In this document: positions 1 through 7,900 of the stretch, piece by piece | Layout: every line of letters begins with the position of its first letter | Numbering within the stretch: position 1 is the stretch's first letter | NCBI GenBank assembly: GCA_964561605.1 | Contig: CAZLQD010000041.1 | Coordinates: 1-28,942, forward strand | Direction of reading: 5' to 3' | From: JALUZX01 sp964561605 | GTDB lineage: Bacteria; Planctomycetota; UBA1135; JALUZX01 | DNA: 28,942 nucleotides | Made by a program: the position numbers and the translations under genes | Notes under the pieces: generated by a model | What the model was told of the DNA's origin: nothing | The model's input: only the letters and a program-made list of their open reading frames with translations | Database searches by the model: none

Positions 1-16
1 CGTTGCTGGAGCCACT

Positions 17-65
17 CCCCGGACGTCCTCGGTCTGGTCTTCGACCAGACCTCGGCCGGCCGGGG
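17..65. repeat. Hairpin module, P-to-Q orientation
   Basis: The outer arms CCCCGGACGTC and GCCGGCCGGGG can pair, with A·G and T·C mismatches where GACGTC faces GCCGGC. The apex is a perfect 9-bp stem, GGTCTGGTC (31-39) with GACCAGACC (43-51), closed by a TTC loop. An identical module lies at 163-211. Confidence 0.8.
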
Positions 66-162
66 CTAACGAAAAAAATTTGTACTTCGCTCATGCCCGA
101 CGTCAGGGGGAGTCTGGGCCTTCGCAGGGTTGTTTTGTGGCGCTTTCGATGCTGGAGCCACT

Positions 163-211
163 CCCCGGACGTCCTCGGTCTGGTCTTCGACCAGACCTCG
201 GCCGGCCGGGG
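163..211. repeat. Hairpin module, second identical copy
   Basis: This is the same module as at 17-65, displaced by 146 bp, with the same apex GGTCTGGTC-TTC. The flanks match as well, so the copy arose by duplication of a larger segment. Downstream it differs: an extra Q arm (247-264) is inserted before the GACGTCAGGGG segment. Confidence 0.8.
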
Positions 212-493
212 CTAACGAAAAATATTTGTACTTCGCTCATGCCCGAGCCGGCCGGGGCTGACGAGAGGGGGGGAATGCCCGACGTCAGGGGGAGTCTGGG
301 TCGTCAGCCCTCTGAGCCATTCCCACCATAGCCCTTTTCAAGTTTTTCTCACGGACTGGTCTCTGGAGAGAGGGATCTCTCTTCTCCTTTCTTTCGAAGA
401 AGGGGATTTTTTGTTTTCTTTTCAGGGCAGGCGAAGCCGAGCCCTGGCATCGGGGAAGGTGGTATTTTCGATCTGTATTTCTTTGCCCTTCCA

Positions 494-760
494 ACCATAG
501 CCCTTTTCAAGTTGTCCTTCAGGGGCCGGGCCGAGCCCGGCCCCGGTACGCCGAGCAAGCCGATTTTTTGAGAAGAGAGAAAACGGAGCGGCGAAACGTC
601 TCTTTTTGAAACGCTCTTGGAACCCACCACCCCCGCCCAACCGCCCGATTCGTCGGGCCTCCAGGCCCATGGGTCACGCTCTAATCAGGGGGATTTCAAC
701 GTAGGGGCGTTCGAGTCTGTCGTGATTAGTGACGCTTTCGATGGTGGAGCCACTCCCGAT
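494..760. repeat. Core element, copy A
   Basis: This element of about 265 bp is shared with 17495-17760. It opens with the box ACCATAGCCCTTTTCAAG (494-511). A strong hairpin follows, GGGGCCGGGC and GCCCGGCCCC around CGA (522-544). Next come the conserved stretch GCCGAGCAAGCCGATTTTTT, a C-rich tract near 625-650, a second small hairpin (GGGCCT/AGGCCC near 656-669), and a final GTGG...CCAC-like segment. An extra copy of the opening box sits at 325-342, followed by unrelated sequence. No open frame is convincingly maintained. A structured RNA or a mobile non-autonomous element are both possible. Confidence 0.7.
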
Positions 761-771
761 TTCCTTGTTAG

Positions 772-824
772 CCCCTGCCGGCGGGGAAGACTGTTCGAAG
801 AACAGGATTCCCCGACGTCAGGGG
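772..824. repeat. Hairpin module, inverted (Q'-to-P') orientation
   Basis: The left arm CCCCTGCCGGCGGGGAA pairs with the right arm TTCCCCGACGTCAGGGG, with the two standard mismatches. The apex is CTGTTC (791-796) with GAACAG (800-805) around a GAA loop. It is the same design as the module at 17-65, read on the other strand and with a different apical sequence. It closely resembles the palindrome at 28810-28862. Confidence 0.75.
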
Positions 825-906
825 AGTGGGGGCAGTTCGAAGTGTTTTTTGTGGCGCTTTCGTTGCTGGAGCCACTCCCCGGACGTCTCGGGCATGTCAC
901 TGCGTT

Positions 907-1085
907 CCATGCCCGAGCCGGCCGGGGCTAACGAGAAAAATAAAATGGTCTTGCGACCCAGACCTCGGCCGGCCGGGGCTGACGGGAAAAATAGGATGGT
1001 CTTGCGGGCCGGACCTCGGCCGGCCGGGGCTGACGGGGAAAATAGATGCCCTTTGGGCCGGACCTCGGCTGGCCGGGGCTAAGGA
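907..1085. repeat. Tandem Q-arm units, about 50 bp each
   Basis: Four successive units each carry a version of CTCGGCCGGCCGGGGCTGACGG, with a short A-rich linker and a variable spacer. They start near 914, 964, 1016 and 1065. Two spacers begin GGTCTTGCG, and the third reads TGCCCTTTGGGC. Only the Q arm is repeated here; the P arm is missing. The block ends 16 bp before the galK stop codon. Confidence 0.7.
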
Positions 1086-1100
1086 GAAGAAGAAATCGAT

Positions 1101-2279
1101 TCAGTCCAGGGTCCACTCCCCCGAGGAGACGGCCAGAATTCTCGGGGGCCTTCCGAATTCCTTCTCGAAGGCCTGCCGCATGGCCCCTTCGGCCGCTTCC
1201 AAGGCTCTCTTCTCCACCAGGGCCACTACGGCCCCCCCGAAACCCGCTCCAGACATCTTGGCCCCCAGGACCCCCTCCATACCCTTCACGCTCTCCACCA
1301 GAACGTCCAACTCCCGGCAACTCACTTCGTAGAGGTCCCTCAGGCTCTCGTGGGAAGCGAACATGAGTCTCCCGAAATCGGCCAGTCGGCCCTCCCGAAG
1401 GGCTTTCACCGCCCGGGCCACCCGGGCCTCCTCACCCAGGACGTGCCTGGCCCGCTTGAGGGGAATCCCTTCGAGCCCTTCCTTCTCCGCCCGTTCCAGG
1501 AGTTCCTCCCCCGCCAGGGCGAGATGCCCCGGCTCACCGAGCCCCGCCTTCCGGGCCGCTTCCTTCAACGCCGCCAGGGCGAGGGAACAACTCTCGGTGC
1601 GCTTGTTGTATTCCGATCCTGCCAGGGCACGTTTCACCTCGGTGTCCGCCACCAGGACCTGGACCCGCTCCTCGTCCAGGGGAAGGAGTTCGTGTTCCAG
1701 GGAGGCGCACTGGAGTTTCACCACCTTTCCCTTCCGTCCCGCCCAGGAAGCGAACTGGTCCATGATTCCGCAATTGAGGCCCGTGAAATCTCTCTCCGCC
1801 GCCAGGCAGAGGGAAGGCACCTCCCCGTCCAGGCCCTCGCACCCCCAGGATCGGGAGAGCGCCAGGTAGGAGGCCACCTCCAGGGCGGCCGAAGAGGAGA
1901 GGCCCGCCCTGTTGGGAAGGTCTCCGTGCACCAGGAGCCGCAACCCCGCCGGGGGAACGCACCCCTCCTTCCTGGAGAAGATTTCCTTTGCCACTCCGGC
2001 GATATAGTCGGCGAAATGCCCCTCTCCCTTGGGAACGAGGTTTCCCAGGTCCACCCGGGCCTCCTGTTCCAGGTCGTGGGCCCGGACCAACAACTCCCCT
2101 TCCCTCCACGGGCCGGCGGCGATAGAGATTCCCAGGTCCAGGGACATGGGGAGGACCGTCCCTCCGCAATAATCCGTGTGCTCCCCCAGAAGGTTCACCC
2201 TCCCCGGCGCCGAGGCCGTTAGAGCGGGCTTCTCCCCGGTCCACTCCTGGAACAACTCCCTGGTCTTCTCTGCATCCAT
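1101..2279 (-). CDS. galK: Galactokinase
   Basis: A GHMP-family kinase that phosphorylates alpha-D-galactose at C1 with ATP, the first committed step of the Leloir pathway, in the cytoplasm. The 392-residue length is normal for the family. The galactokinase signature PGRVNLLGEHTDY lies at residues 25-37, the phosphate-binding motif GLSSSAALE at 126-134, the catalytic aspartate at 174 in CGIMDQ, and the third GHMP motif KMSGAGFGG at 341-349. Residue 38 is Cys where most family members have Asn (DYN). The start is supported by GGGAGG five bases upstream of the ATG. The regulator gene lies 98 bp upstream on the same strand, so the two could share a transcript. No other Leloir gene is adjacent, although a sugar-nucleotidyltransferase lies at 17999-18826. 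Confidence 0.93.
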   Translation of the reverse strand: MDAEKTRELFQEWTGEKPALTASAPGRVNLLGEHTDYCGGTVLPMSLDLGISIAAGPWREGELLVRAHDLEQEARVDLGNLVPKGEGHFADYIAGVAKEIFSRKEGCVPPAGLRLLVHGDLPNRAGLSSSAALEVASYLALSRSWGCEGLDGEVPSLCLAAERDFTGLNCGIMDQFASWAGRKGKVVKLQCASLEHELLPLDEERVQVLVADTEVKRALAGSEYNKRTESCSLALAALKEAARKAGLGEPGHLALAGEELLERAEKEGLEGIPLKRARHVLGEEARVARAVKALREGRLADFGRLMFASHESLRDLYEVSCRELDVLVESVKGMEGVLGAKMSGAGFGGAVVALVEKRALEAAEGAMRQAFEKEFGRPPRILAVSSGEWTLD

Positions 2280-2377
2280 GCGCGCCTCCCTGAGAGGATC
2301 CTTCTCGGGCTCCTACGGAAAAGCTCCAGTGTGCCCCACGAGGGTAGGAGAAGACAAGGAAAGCCGGGGGAAGGCCT

Positions 2378-4708
2378 TCACACCACGAGGGTGTGGAGAA
2401 GGCGGGCCAGGTCCTCCAGGTGGAAAGGCTTGGCCAGGAAGGCGTCTTCCACGACCTTTCCTCCCGAGGGAGGAAGGAAGCCGCTGGTGAGGACCACCGG
2501 GAGACCGGGACACTTGGCCTTCAGGGCCTCCGCCAGGGCCCGGCCGTCCATCCCCGAAAGGGAGAAGTCCACCACGGCGGCGGCGACATCCTTCCCCTTC
2601 TCATCCAGGATCTCCAAGGCCTTCCCGGCGCTCCCGGCGGGGAGGAACCGGTAGCCCAGGTAGTCCAGGAACACCTGGAAAAGATGGAGCACGGCCTCTT
2701 CGTCGTCCACGACCAGGATCGGCTGCCCCTTCCCCCGGGGAAGGTCCGCATCCTCACCCTCCCGCTCCCCCCCGGCCCGTACCTCATCCTCCTCCTCGGT
2801 CTCCAGGGCCCTCCCGCCCAGGAGGGAATGCTCCATGGCGGAAAGGGTCAAACCCGCCAGGAGTTCCAAGGCCCTAACAGTCCCCTCAGACGGTCTCATC
2901 CCGTCGAAAGGATCTTCCAGGACGAAGAGCCCCATGACCTTCCCCTCGTTGCCCTGGAGAGGAACCAGGAGGATGTCCCCCTCCCGCCAGGGGCTCCTGG
3001 ATCTCCACGGCCCGGGATCGGCTCCTCCCGCCTCGCCCGGAAGACGGGCCTCCACGGGAATGAAGAAAGAATTTCCGATCCGGAAACGCTCCTCCCCGGC
3101 ACCCTCCCGCCCCGGATCGAGGAAACCCTCGAGTTCCCCCAGCAACACCTCCTCGGGAAGGGATCCCCCCAGGGAAGCCAGGATCTTGAAACGCCTCTCC
3201 TCCCCCTCCAGCACCCCCAGGGAGACCCGCCGGAAAAGGCCCGCCTCCCGGACGGCCTTGCAGGCCAAGTAGAGCCTCTCGTTCAAATCCTCCACGCGGA
3301 AGATCCCCGCCGCCGTTCCCAAGAACCGGGCCAGCATGTCCCTCTGGCGGCGCAACTCCTTGAACTGGGAGGCCCCCTCCGTGCCCCCTTCTCCTCCCTC
3401 CGGATCCTCTCCTTCCTTTTCCACTCTCCGGACGAAGAGGATGGCCCCGCTGGGCTCCCCTCCCTTCCCCGGCAGAGGATGGGCCGAGACAAGGCACCTC
3501 CCCCCCAGGCGGGGAAGGTCCCTGTAGGCCACGGCCGAACGGCCCGAACGCAAGGTCCTCCTCACGAGGCAATCCTTGGGAGCCCGCCTGGATCCGTGGA
3601 GCACCTCCTGGCCGAGCAAACCTACCAGGTCCGAGGGGTTCTCCAGTCCCAGGGCCCGGGCCGCCGCAGGATTGGCCTGGAGGATCCGGCCCTCCTGGTC
3701 CATCACCAGGAGGGGATGGTCCAGGGCGAAGAAGACCCGCTTCCACTCCCCCTCGGAGGCCCGGGACTCCCGGTAGAGCTCCCCCATGTTGAGGAGGTCC
3801 GAAGCGGCCCGGCATACCGTCTCCAGGGATCGGAGGAGGCTCTCGGCGAAGGGCGGGAGGAACCGCCTGGTCCCTCCCAGGAGAACCCCCAGGACCTGGC
3901 CCTGGGAGAGGAGGGGAAGGAGGAGGACCCGCCGGAACCACATCCGCTCCAGAGGATCCCAGTCCCATTCCCCGCCGGATCCGGCGGGCTCCAGGATCTT
4001 CCTTCTTCCCGAAAGGGCGGTCCATCCCAGGGGGGTCCGGTCCTCGAGGGAGATCTCGCCGGGAAAGTCCTGGGAATCCTCTGTGCCGCCCAGAAGGAAA
4101 AGGGCCCTCCTGGAGGGGCTCTTCCAGTAGACCTGGACCGACTCCAGACCCGTTCTCTCCGAGACCGATCCCGCCAGGGCCCGGGCGAAGGAAGGAGGAT
4201 CGCCGCTCCAGGCTCCCAGGGAGCGAAGCGTTCTTTCCATCCAGAGCCGATCCTCCCTCTCCCGGAAGAAGAGCCCAAGCTCCTCCGTAACTTCCCGGAT
4301 CGTCCAGAGGAGAGGATCCATCCCTCCCAGGAAGGGAACCCGGGTCAACCGGAACCACCGCCCCCGGGTGGAGAGGAGAAAGGCCTCCCCCCCCGGGAAA
4401 GGATAGGAACTCGAAGATCCGGCCCGGTCCAGAAGCCCCTGGAATTCCTCCTTCCCCAGATTCCTCTCCAGATCTTCCCAGGAAGGACTCCAGGCGAGCC
4501 TCTTTCCGCCGGCCCGGACCAGGCAGGCCGGAAGAGGAAAGGACTCCAGGAAGAGTCTGGCCAGGCCCGGGGAGAGAGGGATCCACTCATCCCTGGGAGG
4601 CCCAGTCTCTTCGCTCCAGGAGGATCCCTTCCCCCGCCCGCGGAGAAGGCGCGGGAAGCCGGGCACCCCCCTGGATCCCCGGGGAAGGGGAGAAACGGGT
4701 CGAACCAT
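2378..4708 (-). CDS. PAS/GAF sensor protein with C-terminal receiver domain
   Basis: A 776-residue cytoplasmic signalling protein. Residues about 50-160 look PAS-like. A GAF-like region (about 165-300) follows, then a clear PAS segment (about 318-420, around VMDQEGRILQANPAAARALG), and a second GAF-like region (about 440-620). The receiver domain begins near 664 and is complete: acidic pair D668/D669, phospho-acceptor D714 in VVDFSLSGMDG, T741, and K760 in AKPF. I see no HisKA dimerisation helix with a phospho-histidine and no HATPase_c N/G boxes, so it cannot be a hybrid histidine kinase as it stands. It would need a separate kinase. No transmembrane segment is evident. It is divergent from the GH2 gene, with 196 bp between the starts, and could regulate that gene; this is inference. 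The Shine-Dalgarno sequence is weak, so the start is uncertain. Confidence 0.78.
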   Translation of the reverse strand: MVRPVSPLPRGSRGVPGFPRLLRGRGKGSSWSEETGPPRDEWIPLSPGLARLFLESFPLPACLVRAGGKRLAWSPSWEDLERNLGKEEFQGLLDRAGSSSSYPFPGGEAFLLSTRGRWFRLTRVPFLGGMDPLLWTIREVTEELGLFFREREDRLWMERTLRSLGAWSGDPPSFARALAGSVSERTGLESVQVYWKSPSRRALFLLGGTEDSQDFPGEISLEDRTPLGWTALSGRRKILEPAGSGGEWDWDPLERMWFRRVLLLPLLSQGQVLGVLLGGTRRFLPPFAESLLRSLETVCRAASDLLNMGELYRESRASEGEWKRVFFALDHPLLVMDQEGRILQANPAAARALGLENPSDLVGLLGQEVLHGSRRAPKDCLVRRTLRSGRSAVAYRDLPRLGGRCLVSAHPLPGKGGEPSGAILFVRRVEKEGEDPEGGEGGTEGASQFKELRRQRDMLARFLGTAAGIFRVEDLNERLYLACKAVREAGLFRRVSLGVLEGEERRFKILASLGGSLPEEVLLGELEGFLDPGREGAGEERFRIGNSFFIPVEARLPGEAGGADPGPWRSRSPWREGDILLVPLQGNEGKVMGLFVLEDPFDGMRPSEGTVRALELLAGLTLSAMEHSLLGGRALETEEEDEVRAGGEREGEDADLPRGKGQPILVVDDEEAVLHLFQVFLDYLGYRFLPAGSAGKALEILDEKGKDVAAAVVDFSLSGMDGRALAEALKAKCPGLPVVLTSGFLPPSGGKVVEDAFLAKPFHLEDLARLLHTLVV

Positions 4709-4904
4709 GGAAAAAGGTCAACCGAAAAGAGGACTGCGACCCCCCTCCCGGAACTCCCACGATACGAACCGGGCTGGAAATAAAGGGGAATCGGAGGGGC
4801 GGAGTGTACCATCCCGGCCCGGAAAAGATCTACTTGAAATCCATGAAAAATTGTGTCCCATTTTCCTTTCCTCTCTTCTCCTTGCCAAACACAGAGGCGG
4901 ACCC

Positions 4905-7900
4905 ATGGGGCGTTCCTTTCCAGGTTGGTCGCTCTTTCTCCTTCTTTTTTTCCCGCCAGGACCTGCTTCCCCCCAGGATCCGCCCCGCCCGAAGCTGGAG
5001 ATCCCCGGGACGGGATGGCGCCTCTGGCTGGACCGGAAGGCTCCCTGGAAAAAGGACATCCTCTATCTCCCCGGGGATCTCCCCCCCCTGGAGCGCCTGC
5101 CCGGCCACCCACCCTCCTGCGGATGGAAGGGCCTGGATCCAAGGCGGGGCATCGCCGTGACCCTCCCTTCCACTGTGGAGGAACACTTCTGGGGAGCGGC
5201 CGGCCTCCGGCCCTACACGGCCGGAGAATACGAGTACTGGCACGACGACAGGGAAGTGAAGAACGGGAACTACCTGGGCGTGAGCTGGTGGTGGAGGAAG
5301 GTCCGCTTCCCCCCCTCCTTCGCCGGCAGGAAAGTCCTTCTCCACTTCCGCGGCGCCCGTCTCAGGGCGGAGGTCTTCCTGGACGGAAAACTCGTGGGCT
5401 ACCACCTGGTGGGGGAAACCCCCTTTACGGCGGACCTGACGGGCCGGATCGATCCCTCCCGCGACCAGCTTCTCGCCCTGCGGATCACCAACCCTGGAGG
5501 AAGGATGGAATGGAACGACACCACCTCCTTCCGGTGGGGCAAGTATCTCTTTCCCACGAGCCACGGATTCGGAGGCCTGGACGGGGGGATCTACGCCGAA
5601 GCCCTCCCGCCGGTCCACGTGGCCGACCTCTTCTGCATGAACCGGCCCGAACCGGGGACGATCGTCCTCCGCCTGGAAATCCGAAACGAACTCTCCCGGG
5701 CCGTCCGGGCCCGCCTGGCCCTGGAGATCCGCCCCAGGAGACTCCCGGGACGAACCCTCGCCTCCAAGGTCCTCCAGGTCACCCTTCCCCCTGGAAAGAC
5801 CACCCTGGAAAGGACCCTCGTCGTTCCGGGCGCCAGGCCCTGGAGTCCGGACCACCCCTTCCTCTACGTCGCCTCGACCCGGCTGGAACCCCAAGGCGGC
5901 CCGGCCCCGGACGGCATGGACCGCCTCTTCGGTTTCCGCTGGTTCGAAGCCCGGGGAGTGGGAAAGGAGGCCCGCCTCTTCCTGAACGGAAGGCCCATCC
6001 TCCTGATCTCGGCCATCTCCTGGGGATTCTGGGCCCCCAACGGGCTTTGGCCCGACCGGGAAGGGGCGCTCAGGGAGGTCCGGGCCGCAAAGGCCCTGGG
6101 CCTGAACATGCTCAACTTCCACCGGTGCATCGGCAGGCCTCTGGTCCTGGAGGCCCAGGACGAGCTCGGGCTCCTGCGCTACGAGGAGCCCGGTGCGGGA
6201 GAGCGGATCCTGGCGCCCCGGGACAGGGAACACTGGAAACTCCTCTACTCGCCTCCCACCAAGGGGCCCGTGGACACCAGCGGGAAGGGCGGAGAGCCCA
6301 GGACCTTCGCCGAACGTTACGAGACAGCCAAGGTCCTGGCCATGGTCCGCCGCGACAGAAACCATCCCTCCCTGGTCCTCTATTGCCTCCAGAACGAAAT
6401 CTGGCCGGACCTCCACAACCCCAGGATCTACTACATCCTGCGGAGGATGCACGAAATCGATCCGACCAGGATCATCCTCCTCAAGTCCGGCATCAAACCC
6501 TGGAACCAGGCCTGGGTGGAACCCTGGACGGGAAAGATCCGCGTCGACGACGGCACGGGGTATTCCGGCTGGTGGGACAAGCACACCGTGGGGGGACCGG
6601 GTGTCCTGAACGACTCCTTCTACCGCGGCCCCGGGAATATGACGCCCTGGTCCGAGAACAGAAGGGAAGTGGTCATGTGGGGGGAGATGCTGGGAGCCGC
6701 CACTCCCGACGACCACGGGGCGATCGTATCCTTCTACCGGGGGACGGGAAGGAAGGGCTACGACAGGGCCGACCACGAACGAATCCTTTCGGCATACCGC
6801 AATTTCCTGGACAGGTGGAATTTCCGGGCCGCCTTTCCCACCCCGTCGGATCTCTTCCGGAGCGCCGGTGACCGGGCCTACACCTTCTGGGGAAGGATCG
6901 TGGAGAATGGGAGGATCGGAGGGGTCACGGACGTCATGGTCCTCTCCGGATGGGAATCCACCGCAATCAACAACCACTCGGGCCTGGTGGACTCCTTCAG
7001 GAACCTGAAGGGCGACGCCGAGCTCCTGCGTTTCTACACACGCCCCCTGCACCTGGCCCTCAAGGCCCGAAACCTCGTAGTGGAGAAGGACCGCCCCTTC
7101 CTGCTGGACGCCTACCTGGCGGGCCCTCCCCCCATCCGGGGAAAGGGCGAACTCCGCCTGGATTTCCTGGACCCCGGGGGAAATCTCCGGGAAAGACACA
7201 CCCTGGAAGCCTTCCTCCCGGCCGGGGGTAAGGGCACTCTTCTTTCACGGGGAACGCCCTTCACCCCACGGAGCACGGGCTTCTGGAGGATCGAGGGAAG
7301 CCTCCGCCGGGGAAACAGGATCCTCGTGGAGGGCCGGGAGGAGATCTACTGCGTGGACTGGAAGATACCGGACCTGCAGGGCCTGAAGAAGACCGCCCTT
7401 GCGGATCCCAGGGGGTTCATGGGAAAGGTCCTCGGGGAAGAGGGAGTAGAATTTCCTGCCTTCCGCAAGGATCTCCCCCCCCTGAAGGTCATCCTGGCGG
7501 CCCCGCCTTCCGGGACGGGAGGGGTCCTGGAGGTGAAACGCCCCATCGCCGGGACCAAGGACGATCCGCTCTACCGGACCGAGGAGAACGGCCCGGCCGG
7601 CGAACTCGCCTACGTTTTCACCGGCCTCCCCCCGGGGGCCTACCGGGTCACCCTGAAGTTCGCCGAGATCTGGCACAAGCGGAAGGGCGCCCGCATCTTC
7701 GACGTCGCCCTGAACGGAAAGACGGTTCTACGAGATCTTGACATCCTCGCCCTTGCGGGAGGACCGGACCGGGCCCTGGACCGGACCTTCACGGTCCACG
7801 TGGGCCCTGAAGGAAAGATCCGGATCACCTTCCCCCGGGCGAAGGCGGACCTGCCCAAGGTAAGCGCCATCCTGGTGGAAGGAAACGGAGTGATCCGGGC

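Larger units (their letters stand above)
1..1090. repeat. Intergenic repeat array 1 (hairpin modules plus core element)
   Basis: This 1.1-kb stretch has no credible gene. It is built from repeated pieces. Arm P contains CACTCCCCGGACGTC and lies near 13-27, 159-173 and 873-887. Arm Q contains GCCGGCCGGGGCTAACG and lies near 55-71, 201-217 and 248-263, with further copies in 907-1085. The reverse complements of both arms also occur: Q at 767-786, and P near 95-110, 274-290 and 809-825. Positions 3-77 recur almost unchanged at 149-223, a direct repeat with a 146-bp period. A copy of the core element occupies 494-760. The array abuts the 3' end of galK. Short frames inside it encode low-complexity repeat peptides and look fortuitous. 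The function is unknown; a REP/BIME-like role at gene 3' ends is only an inference. Confidence 0.85.

Noticed and set aside
422..670. Minus-strand frame in core element A, with a similar frame in copy B at 17456-17671 (both begin MGLE)
   Set aside because: Similarity follows from DNA homology. A second minus-strand frame is equally conserved, there is no Shine-Dalgarno sequence, substitutions are not preferentially silent, and the C-termini diverge.
3..1082. Short plus-strand frames in array 1 (for example 3-215, 80-331, 729-1082)
   Set aside because: Their peptides are translations of the repeat arms (recurring GRPGLT), they overlap in several frames and lack ribosome-binding sites.
1..1090. 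Integron attC sites (GTTAGCC / GGCTAAC ends on imperfect hairpins)
   Set aside because: The ends do not fit the GTTRRRY/RYYYAAC core consensus, no gene cassettes lie between modules, and no integrase is present.
2393..4783. 796-residue plus-strand open frame opposite the regulator
   Set aside because: It is a GC-rich antisense shadow: no domain, low-complexity Pro/Gly/Glu composition, and the minus-strand frame has clear PAS and receiver motifs.
4707..4904. Extended N-terminus of the GH2 protein from 4707
   Set aside because: The extra 66 residues precede a good signal peptide, overlap the divergent regulator's start, and have no ribosome-binding site.
4830..7199. 789-residue minus-strand frame opposite the GH2 gene
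   Set aside because: It is antisense to clear GH2 motifs and has no recognisable domain or plausible start.
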